A stretch of 64,000 nt of DNA, taken from assembly GCF_000012325.1 (NCBI RefSeq), contig NC_003910.7:1922001-1986000 (forward strand), read 5' to 3'. Made by a program: the position numbers and the translations under genes. Position 1 is the first letter of the stretch; each line of letters begins with the position of its first letter. This DNA comes from Colwellia psychrerythraea 34H (GTDB lineage: Bacteria; Pseudomonadota; Gammaproteobacteria; Enterobacterales; Alteromonadaceae). A model generated the notes under the pieces. That model was given only the letters and a program-made list of their open reading frames with translations, did no database searches and had not been told where the DNA came from. Shown here piece by piece: positions 29,620 to 37,941 of this stretch.

Positions 29620-30846
29620 ATGTTTATTGTGACAAGAGTAAGGTTTAAAAAGTATCTAGTGAAAAGGATAGCTAGCTGCATAGGGCTCTTGTGTTTTTAT
29701 TGTACTAATGCAATCTCAAGTACTGAGGCAATATCAAGTCCAATTACCCTTGATATCAGTTATGTGAAATTAGCGCAGCAACAAGCTCCTGGTGTATCTA
29801 CTCTTTTTAAAAAGCCAGAAGATAGTGGTTATATGGGCGCTAAGCTTGCGATCAGTGACTCTAATACGACCGGAAAATTTTTACAGCAGCACTTTACGCT
29901 AAACTATTTTATAGCGACTAAAACAACGCAATTTTTAGATTATCTAGAGAAAGAATACCAACAGGGCCGACGCATTTTTATTCTTCAAGCGCCGTCAGCA
30001 CAACTGGTTCAAGTAGATCACTGGGCCAAAAAAAAACCAGTGTTGCTGTTTAATGTTAGTGAATCTGCTGATGAACTTCGCAATAGCCAGTGTTTACCTT
30101 CCGTGTTTCATACCATACCCAGTAATGCAATGAAGTCTGATGCCCTTGCTCAGTGGTTACTTTATCGTAGGATGAATAAAGTATTATTAATACAAGGGAG
30201 TAAAGCCGAAGATATTCAGCTGGCCACTTCGTTTAAACGGGCGGCGAAACGTTTTGGTTTGAAAATTATAGATGAGAAACAGTGGGATTTTAATACCGAT
30301 CTAAGACGTAGTGCACAACAAGAAATTCCTTTGTTCACTCAAACCGTACAAGATTATGATGTTGTTTATGTTGCTGACAAGTCAAAAGCGTTTGCTGAAT
30401 TTTTACCCTTTAATACTTATTTACCTCGACCTGTTATAGGCTCGGCTGGTTTAGAAGCCTTGGCATGGCATAGTGCGATTGAGCAGTGGGGCGCTACTCA
30501 ATTGCAAAATCGTTTTATAGAAATGGCTGATAGGAAAATGAACGAAGTAGACTTTGCCGGTTATCTTGCCGTGCGCAGTGTTGCTCAATCAGTGCACAAA
30601 CTTCATTCAAACACCAGTGACAAGCTCATCGAATATATTAACTCGACGGATTTTGAATTGGCCGCGTACAAAGGGCGAAAGCTTAGTTTTCGTGCTTGGA
30701 GTCGACAATTAAGAATGCCGCTGGCCTTGGTTCATCCTCACGCTTTGGTATCGCAGTCACCACAGCCAGGCATGCTTCATCCCATAACCGAACTTGATAC
30801 CCTTGGTTTTGATGCACAAGAATCTCAATGCGAATTATCACGGTAA
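29620..30846 (+). CDS. PQQ-alcohol-dehydrogenase-associated ABC substrate-binding protein
   Basis: A 408-residue exported protein of the branched-chain-amino-acid-binding-protein fold, of the subfamily found with PQQ alcohol dehydrogenases (the TIGR03863 type). Features are a signal segment, ISYVKLAQQQAPG near the mature N-terminus, PSAQLVQVDHWAKKKPVLLFNV and a C-terminal FRAWSRQLRMPLALVHPHALV. It is the first of four genes in the order binding protein, beta-propeller, ATPase, permease. In Pseudomonas such sets (PedABC) accompany alcohol oxidation and are thought to export toxic intermediates. The ligand is unknown. Confidence 0.82.
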   Translation: MFIVTRVRFKKYLVKRIASCIGLLCFYCTNAISSTEAISSPITLDISYVKLAQQQAPGVSTLFKKPEDSGYMGAKLAISDSNTTGKFLQQHFTLNYFIATKTTQFLDYLEKEYQQGRRIFILQAPSAQLVQVDHWAKKKPVLLFNVSESADELRNSQCLPSVFHTIPSNAMKSDALAQWLLYRRMNKVLLIQGSKAEDIQLATSFKRAAKRFGLKIIDEKQWDFNTDLRRSAQQEIPLFTQTVQDYDVVYVADKSKAFAEFLPFNTYLPRPVIGSAGLEALAWHSAIEQWGATQLQNRFIEMADRKMNEVDFAGYLAVRSVAQSVHKLHSNTSDKLIEYINSTDFELAAYKGRKLSFRAWSRQLRMPLALVHPHALVSQSPQPGMLHPITELDTLGFDAQESQCELSR

Positions 30847-30875
30847 ATATTCACGGTAAATTTTTAAGGTAACTT

Positions 30876-31880
30876 ATGAAAAAGACACTTTATTTTAGAG
30901 AAAATTTTAGAAAACTATTTAGATTATCGTTAGTAGCTGTTTTGTTTAACGCTACCGCTGGTTATGCCACTGAATTTGCTTATGTCACCAATGAAAAAGA
31001 TGACAATATTTCGGTTATCGATTTAAGCCTTAATAAAGTCATAAAAACAATCGCGATAGGCGAACGACCTCGAGGCATCATTTTCAATAAGGAACAATCA
31101 CTTGCTTATATTTGTGCGAGTGAGTCAGATAGGATTCAAATACTCGATGTAGCAACAGACCAGATTATCGGTGAGCTACCTTCAGGTGAAGATCCTGAAA
31201 CGATTGCATTACACCCAAATGGCAAAATTATTTATACCTCTAATGAAGATGATGCCTTGCTTACAGTGATTGATATTGACTCTGCGGCTGTTATCGCACA
31301 GATAGATGTAGGGGTTGAACCTGAAGGTTTAGCGGTAAGTCCCGATGGAAAAATTGTCGTGGTAACCTCGGAAACGACCAACATGGTGCATTGGATTGAC
31401 ACCAAAACCCATGAAAATTTTGCTAATACGTTAGTGAGTGCACGGCCAAGGTCGGCAAAGTTTACCGACGATAATAAATATTTATGGGTGAGCTCTGAAA
31501 TTGGCGGCACTGTGGTGATACTTGATGTTGCCACGCAAAAAATCATTAAGGAATTTACCTTTGATATACGAGGTATTCATCATGACCGTGTGCAACCTGT
31601 TGGCATCGAATTAACAAAGGATGGACGATATGCGTTCGTGGCCTTGGGACCAGCAAATCATGTCGCGGTTATTGATCGTAAAAAAATGGAAGTTGAGGAA
31701 TATTTATTAGTTGGCCGTAGGGTGTGGCAACTTGCTTTTAATCAGGATGAAAGCAAGTTATTAACCACCAATGGTATTAGTGGTGATGTATCAGTGATTG
31801 ATGTAAAACGCATGAAAGTTACAAAATCAATTAAAGTAGGACGTTATCCATGGGGCGTAGTGATACGAAATGTGCCATGA
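30876..31880 (+). CDS. PQQ-dependent catabolism-associated YVTN beta-propeller protein
   Basis: A 334-residue exported protein with a signal peptide (to ATAGYA) followed by about seven YVTN-type beta-propeller repeats (FAYVTNEKDDNISVIDL, LDVATDQIIGELPSG, SVIDVKRMKVTKSIKVG). It belongs to the subfamily encoded with alcohol-oxidation ABC transporters. It starts 29 bp after the binding-protein gene, and its stop overlaps the start of the ATPase gene (ATGA). Its function in the export set is not established. Confidence 0.82.
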   Translation: MKKTLYFRENFRKLFRLSLVAVLFNATAGYATEFAYVTNEKDDNISVIDLSLNKVIKTIAIGERPRGIIFNKEQSLAYICASESDRIQILDVATDQIIGELPSGEDPETIALHPNGKIIYTSNEDDALLTVIDIDSAAVIAQIDVGVEPEGLAVSPDGKIVVVTSETTNMVHWIDTKTHENFANTLVSARPRSAKFTDDNKYLWVSSEIGGTVVILDVATQKIIKEFTFDIRGIHHDRVQPVGIELTKDGRYAFVALGPANHVAVIDRKKMEVEEYLLVGRRVWQLAFNQDESKLLTTNGISGDVSVIDVKRMKVTKSIKVGRYPWGVVIRNVP

Positions 31881-32605
31881 GTATCGTCACAAAGGGTCTC
31901 AGTTTTTATTACGGTAAAAAGCCTGCAGTCGATGGTTTAGACCTCAGTATTACCAGTGGTTTTAATGTATTACTTGGTCCCAATGGCGCAGGTAAAAGTA
32001 CTTTGTTCTCCATGTTAACGGGCCTTTATCAGGCGGCATCAGGGGATATTAAAATCAATGGTTATGACTATAAACATCATAAGTTGAACATTATGCAATC
32101 AATGGGCGTGGTTTTTCAGCAAAGTACGTTAGATTTAGATTTATCGGTTAAGCAGAACTTAACCTATTATGCTGCGCTACATGGCATTTCATCAGCACAA
32201 GCGCTCGACAATATCAGTGAGATTTTGTCCCAACTGCAATTAACAAAGCGACTCGATGATAAAGTCAGATCATTGAATGGCGGACATCGCCGTCGTGTTG
32301 AAATTGCTCGAGCATTAATTCATCAACCCAAAGTATTATTGCTTGATGAGGCAACGGTTGGTTTAGATATTGATAGCAGAAAAATGATCACAGAGTACGT
32401 TGGTTCGCTTAGTCAAAAATTAGGTATTTGTGTGTTGTGGGCAACGCATTTAATCGATGAAATATCAGCAGGTGATCAATTAATTATTATTGATGAAGGA
32501 AAAATTAAAGCACAGGGTATTAGTGGAGAATTATGTAAAAAGCATAATGTCACCGATGTATACCAGCTTTATCGCTCGTTAACGGCTAACGCGGAGCTCA
32601 CTTGA
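31877..32605 (+). CDS. ABC transporter ATPase of the PQQ alcohol dehydrogenase system
   Basis: A 242-residue ABC ATPase: Walker A GPNGAGKST, signature in the variant form LNGGHRRRVEIARAL, Walker B VLLLDEATVGLD and a switch histidine in WATHLID. The LNGGH variant is usual for the TIGR03864-type ATPases of this system. I place the start at the ATG overlapping the stop of the propeller gene (ATGA); an in-frame ATG 27 bp upstream lies inside that gene. The stop shares a base with the start of the permease gene, so the three genes are coupled. Confidence 0.88.
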   Translation: MSIVTKGLSFYYGKKPAVDGLDLSITSGFNVLLGPNGAGKSTLFSMLTGLYQAASGDIKINGYDYKHHKLNIMQSMGVVFQQSTLDLDLSVKQNLTYYAALHGISSAQALDNISEILSQLQLTKRLDDKVRSLNGGHRRRVEIARALIHQPKVLLLDEATVGLDIDSRKMITEYVGSLSQKLGICVLWATHLIDEISAGDQLIIIDEGKIKAQGISGELCKKHNVTDVYQLYRSLTANAELT

Positions 32606-33387
32606 TGAATAATCGTTATCTTTATTGTTTTAATGGCATCGTTAAGCGTGAAGTTTTACGTTTTTTCCAACAACGTTCGCGTTTATTAAGTGCCTTAGTC
32701 AGGCCACTACTTTGGTTGGTTGTGTTTGCTGCCGGTTTTAGAGCCGCATTAGGTGTTTCTATTATGGAGCCCTACGGTACTTATATTACCTATCAGCAAT
32801 ATATTACCCCAGGGCTTTGTTGCATGATCATTTTATTCAATGGCATGCAAAGCTCGCTCTCTATGGTTTATGACCGTGAAATGGGCAGTATGAAAGTTCT
32901 ATTGATGAGCCCGCTACCGCGACCTTTTTTATTATGTTGTAAATTAATTGCTAGTGCGTTGCTGTCACTTTTACAGGTAGTCATATTTTTACTTTTCGCT
33001 CGGCTAGTTGACGTTGATATCCCGCTAATGGGTTATGTTAGTTCAATACCTGCAATTTTCTTAATTGCCTTTTTCCTTGGTGCGTTAGGGTTAATGTTAT
33101 CTAATCTTATTAAACAATTAGAAAACTTTGCCGGTGTGATGAACTTTGTTATTTTCCCAATGTTCTTTCTTTCAAGTGCCTTATATCCGCTGTGGAAAAT
33201 GCAAGAAGCTAGTCTGTGGTTATATTGGCTTTGTCAGTTTAATCCCTTTACCTCATGTGTTGAGCTATTACGATTTGCGCTTTATGGACAAATGAATCTT
33301 GCTGCACTGACGACAGTGTTAATCGCCACAAGCATAGCGTCGTTTTTTGCTCTGATGAGTTTCAAACCGTTACATGGTCGTAAATAG
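32605..33387 (+). CDS. pedC: ABC-2 type permease, PedC-like
   Basis: A 260-residue inner-membrane protein with six predicted membrane segments and the ABC-2 export pattern (LRPLLWLVVFAAGFR in family form, YDREMGSMKVLLMSPLPRP, FPMFFLSSALYPLW). It is the permease of the alcohol-associated ABC set and matches the PedC type. The ATG overlaps the stop of the ATPase gene (TGATG). A short hairpin follows the gene. Confidence 0.85.
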   Translation: MNNRYLYCFNGIVKREVLRFFQQRSRLLSALVRPLLWLVVFAAGFRAALGVSIMEPYGTYITYQQYITPGLCCMIILFNGMQSSLSMVYDREMGSMKVLLMSPLPRPFLLCCKLIASALLSLLQVVIFLLFARLVDVDIPLMGYVSSIPAIFLIAFFLGALGLMLSNLIKQLENFAGVMNFVIFPMFFLSSALYPLWKMQEASLWLYWLCQFNPFTSCVELLRFALYGQMNLAALTTVLIATSIASFFALMSFKPLHGRK

Positions 33388-33407
33388 CATTAAACGACTA
33401 CTTTCCC

Positions 33408-33437
33408 CCCTTAAGGTAAAATTATTAACCTTAAGGG
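33408..33437 (+). terminator. Hairpin after the PedC-like gene
   Basis: CCCTTAAGGT (33408-33417) pairs with ACCTTAAGGG (33428-33437), 10-bp stem and 10-nt loop. A T-run is absent, so it is a possible rather than certain terminator of the export operon. Confidence 0.5.
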
Positions 33438-33604
33438 CACAGCCATTTTATTAAGTTGGTGATGTTATTGTCTGTAGATTAAGTCACATTTTTTATTTAA
33501 GTGAGGAATTAATTTAATTCGTTCTAATAATGTTTATTTAATAACAAAATAGTCTTATATTTACCTTAATTACAGCTGTTTATTTACACAATTATTCGTG
33601 ATTT

Positions 33605-33755
33605 CTTCTTTCTACAACAAAGCGTACAAATTGCCTCCTTTCACACATCAACCACTTTAAGCTTTGTTTTTAACTCATTGATCTATCAATAACAATCAAG
33701 TAATCTCACTACATTATATAATTATGGACGATTTTTCCCATCTTGTAGAAAGAAG
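33605..33755. repeat. 13-bp inverted repeat bracketing cassette leader A
   Basis: CTTCTTTCTACAA (33605-33617) and TTGTAGAAAGAAG (33743-33755) are perfect inverted copies 125 bp apart. The inner copy lies in the leader shared with the second array, but the outer copy has no counterpart there. The rest of the 33388-33666 gap shows no gene and no integrase. Confidence 0.6.
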
Positions 33756-33780
33756 GAATTTTGTCTCATAATAACTGTTA
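33667..33780 (+). promoter_or_regulatory. Cassette-array leader A (attI-like), shared with leader B
   Basis: This ~114-nt sequence recurs at 48559-48672 with, by hand alignment, 8 mismatches and one single-base gap. In both places it ends with CTGTTA, so that its end is the G/TT point at which cassettes recombine, and the first cassette follows at once. It contains a TATAAT-like -10 (33717-33722) but no convincing -35. It does not have the paired arms of an attC site, so an attI-like or other primary insertion site is the best reading. Confidence 0.6.
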
Positions 33781-33799
33781 GCAATATTAAAGAGTCTGT

Positions 33800-34273
33800 A
33801 TGCAAATTAAATTTAAAGTGGCCAAATACGAAGATTCAGAAACCATAGGATCTTTGGTTGTTGACCTTACAAATGAAATTTGTGAATTAACAAAAGCTCA
33901 GCATTTTGATATTAATCTTAATAGTACAATTGAGCGTTGCCGTGAATTAATTAGTGATGGTCATTACGCTGCCATTATTGGTGAATATCAAAATAAGCCT
34001 GTTGCGGTTGTTACTTTTACAGAAACATATGCTTTATATGCTGGTGGTAAAATTGGTGTAATTCAAGAATTTTATGTTTCACCTGAACTTAGAGCTTCAG
34101 GTGTTGGTTCTACATTAATCGAACAAGTTAAAAAATACGGAAAGCAGCACGATTGGTCATGCATTGAATTATGCACACCACCTCTACCTGAATTTGAAAG
34201 AACATTAAATTTCTATCAAAAAAATGGTTTAATTCCTGTTGGTGGTCGTAAAATGAGACAAGCACTGGCGTAA
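33800..34273 (+). CDS. Cassette gene A1: GNAT-family acetyltransferase
   Basis: A 157-residue GNAT N-acetyltransferase. The acetyl-CoA-binding core is visible as IQEFYVSPELRASGVGSTLIEQV, followed by the FYQKNGLIPVGGRKMR end typical of the fold. The substrate is unknown. It is the first cassette of array A: the G/TT boundary is at 33777, 23 bp before its ATG, and AAAGAG serves as ribosome site. Its own attC site has been interrupted by an IS3 remnant immediately after the stop codon. Confidence 0.85.
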   Translation: MQIKFKVAKYEDSETIGSLVVDLTNEICELTKAQHFDINLNSTIERCRELISDGHYAAIIGEYQNKPVAVVTFTETYALYAGGKIGVIQEFYVSPELRASGVGSTLIEQVKKYGKQHDWSCIELCTPPLPEFERTLNFYQKNGLIPVGGRKMRQALA

Positions 34274-34281
34274 AATAAAAT

Positions 34282-35082
34282 GTGTCCGTTTTATCGGGGG
34301 AAGATCACTTTTATGCATGGCGACGACGTCCACGTTCAATGCGTGCTATTAATGATGCGGATTTACTTTTAAATATCAAACAAGTCTTTAATAACAATCA
34401 TCAAACCTACGGCAGCCCACGCGTATTTCATGCATTAAAGCGTGAAGGTATTACAACGAGTGAGAAGCGTGTTGCACGGTTGATGCGAGAAAATGGCTTA
34501 CGCGCTAGAGCGCTCAAGACTTATAGCAGGCCAGCTAAGGTGAAGTTCTTTTATAAAGCGATCAAAAACAATCGTAAAAACATAAGTAAGCCTGATGCTA
34601 TCAATCAGCAATGGTCGGGAGATATTACGTACCTGAAAGTAGGATCGCGCTGGTATTACTTAGCCGTTGTATTAGATTTATTTTCACGTCGTATCATTGG
34701 TTGGGCTTTTGGTCAGAACAAATCAACAGCGCTGACACTGAAAGCGCTGCAGCTAGCAATAAAGAAGCGTAAACCGACACAACCCTTGTTATTTCATACT
34801 GACAGAGGCGCTGAATATCGAGCACATGTAGTGCAGCAGTTCTTAGTTAAACATAACATTACGGCGAGTATGAACCGTCCAGGTTGTTGTACTGATAATG
34901 CTGAAGTTGAATCATTTTTTCATTCATTAAAAGCTGATTTAATCAGAGGGAATGTCTTCGCGACTACTGATAAATTACATTCAAAATTAAAAGGTTACAT
35001 GAACTATTTTTACAATAGACAACGATTGCATTCAAGTTTAGGATATAAAACACCTGCTGAGTTTGAATTGGCGGTGAATTAA
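34282..35082 (+). pseudogene. Truncated IS3-family transposase OrfB
   Basis: The frame keeps the HTH_21 region (YGSPRVFHALKREGI) and the complete rve catalytic core with all three acidic residues: Asp in WSGDITYL, Asp in FHTDRGAEY, Glu in DNAEVESFFHSLK. It ends with the usual YNRQRLHSSLGYKTPAEFE. The N-terminus is replaced by a readthrough of the neighbouring terminal repeat (VSVLSGEDH) before FYAWRRRP, and OrfA is absent, so transposition on its own is unlikely. Confidence 0.82.
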
Positions 35083-35116
35083 AGTGGATGGTGTCCACTT
35101 TATCGGGGGAAGATCA
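34282..35116 (+). mobile_element. IS3-family remnant inserted in the attC site of cassette A1
   Basis: The segment holds the 3' part of an IS3-type transposase gene and ends with a right terminal repeat (35091-35116, GTGTCCACTTTATCGGGGGA then AGATCA). A second copy of the same right-end sequence, with two mismatches, sits in direct orientation at 34282-34307, directly abutting the transposase fragment. OrfA and the left end are missing. The likely history is nested insertion and deletion. The insertion removed the R'' box of the attC site. Confidence 0.8.
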
Positions 35117-35117
35117 C

Positions 35118-35191
35118 AATTACAGTTGGTTTTTGCTCCTACGTCGCTTATTTTAACCAACTGCAATTTGCCCATTATTTGGGCGTTATAT
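35118..35191 (+). other. attC site of cassette A1, left box lost
   Basis: Contains the attC arms CAGTTGGTT...AACCAACTG and the right end GCCCATTATTTGGGCGTTATAT, with recombination point G/TT at 35185. The left R'' box is missing because of the IS3 remnant. Cassette A2 begins with TTATAT at 35186. Confidence 0.8.
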
Positions 35192-35215
35192 TTATCTCGA
35201 GGTTAGTGCTTAATA

Positions 35216-35485
35216 ATGGATGATGAGTCTAATAATAAAATGAGTTATAAGCAGTCCGCATTTCTATGGTGGTCTGTGTTTTGGAGAAGCATTTTAATTG
35301 GAGTATTTCCATTAATTTTCATAAATCTGTTACTTGTTAAAGGATTTGGTATTACAGATTCATATGCAACTTTGTTAATTAATTTGCTCTGGATTCCAGT
35401 CACTATTGGTATTCAATGCAGGGTGATTAATAGCAAAAAATTTAATACATTTAGCATTAGCGTTTCTAATAAAATAGATAGCTAA
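35216..35485 (+). CDS. Cassette gene A2: small two-helix membrane protein
   Basis: An 89-residue protein of unknown function with two probable membrane segments (about residues 18-42 and 50-68) and polar ends. It fills one cassette: start TTATAT at 35186, matching R'' box ATATAAC at 35492-35498, the exact complement. Gene family not recognised. Confidence 0.7.
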   Translation: MDDESNNKMSYKQSAFLWWSVFWRSILIGVFPLIFINLLLVKGFGITDSYATLLINLLWIPVTIGIQCRVINSKKFNTFSISVSNKIDS

Positions 35486-35491
35486 AAATAA

Positions 35492-35589
35492 ATATAACAA
35501 GCTAATAAATAAGGACAAAAAACAGTTGGCTGTTTTCGTTCCTCAATATTTTAGCCAACAATTTTTTGCCCATTATTAGGGCGTTAGGC
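35492..35589 (+). other. attC site of cassette A2
   Basis: A complete 98-nt attC: R'' ATATAAC (35492-35498), arms CAGTTGGCT and AGCCAAC around a variable loop, L'/R' end GCCCATTATTAGGGCGTTAGGC with recombination point at 35583. The R'' box is complementary to the start of its own cassette, as expected for a cassette inserted by an integron integrase. Confidence 0.9.
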
Positions 35590-35612
35590 TCTTTATATAA
35601 CTAGGGTGTAAT

Positions 35613-35990
35613 TTGAAATATCTCATTCTTAATTTTTTGTTATTTCTAATCGGTGTTGCTGGTTTGATGGTCATTAATGTCAATATCTTTGAACTAGGAG
35701 ATTCTAAATTCGATAAAGGTCTTGGAACATCTCTAGGGTTCTATTTTCCTATCTGGTTTGTATTCTATCTGCCTCATATCATTACTTGCATGCTAATCCT
35801 CAATTTAAAAATTGTATCGACAAGAGTGCAAGCTATTACCTTGCTTTGTTTTACTCTTATGATTTTATTGGTTGTAGAAATATCGTTTTTACTTAATGTT
35901 AAACTTGGAGCAATATTTGTAGAGTGGGTAGTGATTTTACTATGCGCTTGCTTTGCTCGTCGTTGGCTATCAAGAACAGAGTCAAAATAG
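35613..35990 (+). CDS. Cassette gene A3: four-helix membrane protein
   Basis: A 125-residue protein with about four membrane segments (residues 3-22, 40-60, 68-88, 95-115) and few charged residues inside. It starts at a TTG preceded by GGGTG; no ATG fits better. No family recognised. It is the only gene of its cassette, bounded by GTTAGGC at 35583 and R'' GCCTAAC at 35990-35996. The stop codon lies inside the R'' box, as is common for cassettes. Confidence 0.7.
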   Translation: MKYLILNFLLFLIGVAGLMVINVNIFELGDSKFDKGLGTSLGFYFPIWFVFYLPHIITCMLILNLKIVSTRVQAITLLCFTLMILLVVEISFLLNVKLGAIFVEWVVILLCACFARRWLSRTESK

Positions 35991-36090
35991 CCTAACAAGC
36001 TGTTAAACAAGGACAAAAAACAGTTGGCTTTTGCTCCTTCGTCGCTAATTTTAGCCAACAATTTTATTGCCTGTTAACTGGGCGTTATGT
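35990..36090 (+). other. attC site of cassette A3
   Basis: R'' GCCTAAC (35990-35996), arms CAGTTGGCT / AGCCAAC, right end GCCTGTTAACTGGGCGTTATGT, recombination point at 36084. GCCTAAC is the exact complement of the GTTAGGC that starts the cassette. Confidence 0.9.
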
Positions 36091-36100
36091 GTAAAGGATT

Positions 36101-36385
36101 ATGATGAGTAGTTGGCAACATCCTAAGAATAATGGATTGGATGACATAGAATATAATTTCGGCTTGAAAGGCGATGAAGCTAAAGAGCTAAGCTTCTTAT
36201 TAAATGAGGCGTGCCACGTTTATCATTACCATGCTGAGGGATTATGGGTTTCAGATGATAAAGATTCATATTCCAAAGGGTTGTTAAAATTTATGGATAA
36301 AAATCCAGAATTGGAATCACGCTTAATTCGGAGTAATGAAAGAGTTATTAAAATGATAACTTTCAGGGCTTTAGAGTTAAAGTAG
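36101..36385 (+). CDS. Cassette gene A4: hypothetical soluble protein
   Basis: A 94-residue acidic soluble protein (DDIEYNFGLKGDEAKELSFL, then EGLWVSDDKDSYSKGLLKFM) of no recognised family. An AAGGA ribosome site lies upstream; two ATG codons in tandem are possible starts. Its cassette begins TTATGT at 36085 and its R'' box ACATAAC (36391-36397) is the matching complement. Confidence 0.65.
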   Translation: MMSSWQHPKNNGLDDIEYNFGLKGDEAKELSFLLNEACHVYHYHAEGLWVSDDKDSYSKGLLKFMDKNPELESRLIRSNERVIKMITFRALELK

Positions 36386-36390
36386 TTTAC

Positions 36391-36417
36391 ACATAACAAG
36401 CTGTTAAACAAGGACAA
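36391..36417 (+). other. attC site of cassette A4, truncated
   Basis: Only the first 27 nt remain: R'' ACATAAC and CAAGCTGTTAAACAAGGACA, identical to the start of attC A3. The site is cut off where an IS-like terminal repeat begins, so array A cannot be extended from this end by recombination at this site. Confidence 0.75.
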
Positions 36418-36444
36418 TGAAGTTCCTCCGTTTTAGTGGACACC
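36418..36444 (+). mobile_element. Solitary IS3-type left end closing array A
   Basis: TGAAGTTCCTCCGTTTTAGT and GGACACC match 20 of 26 positions of the inverted complement of the IS3 right end at 35091-35116. It is therefore a left end of a related, not identical, element. No transposase follows; only about 50 bp of unexplained sequence separates it from the terminator of the next gene. Confidence 0.6.
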
Positions 36445-36493
36445 TTCATAGTTAGAATATGTCTAATAATGTAAGTCGAATTAATTAAAAAAA

Positions 36494-36512
36494 AGCCACA
36501 TATAATGTGGCT
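36494..36512 (-). terminator. Terminator of the His-rich lipoprotein gene
   Basis: AGCCACAT (36494-36501) pairs with ATGTGGCT (36505-36512), loop of 3 nt, followed on the minus strand by eight T residues. It ends the TonB receptor/lipoprotein unit. Confidence 0.85.
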
Positions 36513-36554
36513 AAAATAAAAACAAATAAAATGTGAGTAAGTTAAATCTGAGCT

Positions 36555-37853
36555 TTAGTGATCGTGCTCCTCTTCACCAGCAACACCTAACCACGCTGCT
36601 TTACCAGGTGTGAATGTTAAATCAAAGTGCCCAACTACGACACCTTCATGTAAATCAATTTCAGTAACTTCTTGCTCATGAACGATATAAATAATCTCGT
36701 GGGCTTTTGAAGAAATAATGAGTGGTTTTGAATCTTCCGCTAGGGCACTAAATACTTTAATACGACTATCTAATTGCCAATTATTTTCTGCTGAAAATAC
36801 GTTTAATTGTCCCGTATTATCGAGAATAAGCATATGCTCGTTATGACCATCAAAGCCATAGGTTACGGAAGTAAGTGCTTCTTCTTTTTGCCAATTAAAC
36901 GGGCTGATTTGCTGCGTTATTAAATCAACTAAAAAGAAACTACCACGTGCATTACCAATCATCACATTATTTTCTGAACTGCCCTTTAGTGAACCTATGC
37001 GAAGACCTTCTGACATGTCTGCAGGGTTAACAATCTTTTGTGCCGTAAATACACTACCTTGCTGCTCTATAGCTAAAATTCCATCACTACAGGCAAAAGC
37101 AATATGGGTATCTGTTTGAAAGCTACCATGTAAGTCAGGGCATTTAACATCAAATAGTTGTTCTTGGTGAAAGTGGTCATCATGTACTTCAAGCAGTGCT
37201 ACCTGATCAGGCAAACTACCTTCCGCATCAATTTCTCGATGAGTAGCTAATACAAATTCACCGCGGATCTCAGCAGTTCCATGCATATAAGTTTCAAAGT
37301 GATGCTCTGCAATCGTTTTTTCTGCCGCAATACTCTCGTCACTTAACAAACTTAATGATGCATTAGCACCTGTATCTTTGTTGCCATCAAAAAATATTGC
37401 TACTTGTTCACCACGTGGGACAAAGTGAGTTGGTTTTACACTATTTAACGTAAAGCTTGTAAGCTCAGGTGCATCGGCATGTTGATCAAAGTGATCACCA
37501 TGTGCTTCTTGCCATAAGCCGCCATCAATAAATTCAACCGTATCAAACGAGCGCTGCACTGCTACCGCATAACGGTTTTCAGGGCTTGCGTATAAATATT
37601 CAGCTGGGTTGGTAATCGAAATAGATTCAACTAAGGCATTATTTTCAAGATCAAAAATATGTACTACAGCTTGTTCACTATCCGCAATAGCTAAGCGACC
37701 TTTACCTAACTCCTCTTCGTGATTGTCATGGTCATTATCGATAGGTGTTGGCGTTTTTTCTATTTCGGTAATAGTAGTTTCACTGCCACCACAACCAACA
37801 AGTGCTGTCGCAGCACAGGCCAATAATAAGCTTTTTAACGAGATGATTTTCAT
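36555..37853 (-). CDS. His-rich propeller-like lipoprotein, probable metal-uptake partner
   Basis: A 432-residue lipoprotein: signal peptide with lipobox LVGC, a linker with DNDHDNHEEE, and then repeated beta-strand units reminiscent of a propeller. Histidine and aspartate are concentrated in exposed stretches (EAHGDHFDQHADAPE, HDDHFHQEQ, EEEHDH at the C-terminus). It lies 88 bp after a His-rich TonB receptor gene with Zur-like operators, so a role in zinc capture on the envelope is a reasonable inference. No enzyme motif is visible. Confidence 0.7.
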   Translation of the reverse strand: MKIISLKSLLLACAATALVGCGGSETTITEIEKTPTPIDNDHDNHEEELGKGRLAIADSEQAVVHIFDLENNALVESISITNPAEYLYASPENRYAVAVQRSFDTVEFIDGGLWQEAHGDHFDQHADAPELTSFTLNSVKPTHFVPRGEQVAIFFDGNKDTGANASLSLLSDESIAAEKTIAEHHFETYMHGTAEIRGEFVLATHREIDAEGSLPDQVALLEVHDDHFHQEQLFDVKCPDLHGSFQTDTHIAFACSDGILAIEQQGSVFTAQKIVNPADMSEGLRIGSLKGSSENNVMIGNARGSFFLVDLITQQISPFNWQKEEALTSVTYGFDGHNEHMLILDNTGQLNVFSAENNWQLDSRIKVFSALAEDSKPLIISSKAHEIIYIVHEQEVTEIDLHEGVVVGHFDLTFTPGKAAWLGVAGEEEHDH

Positions 37854-37941
37854 GAATGTCCTTTAAAATATAGAGTGATGCGCCCCTCTATTGAAAGGCG
37901 CTAAATTTAAATTGAATGTAGGATTGAATTGATTTGCTGAT

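Noticed and set aside
33667..33780. Leader A as an attC site or a coding gene
   Set aside because: It lacks paired R''/L'' and L'/R' boxes and arms, and has no reading frame of useful length.
35216..36385. Toxin-antitoxin pairs among the cassette genes
   Set aside because: Cassettes often carry such pairs, but none of A2, A3 or A4 shows a toxin or antitoxin motif, and each cassette holds one gene only.
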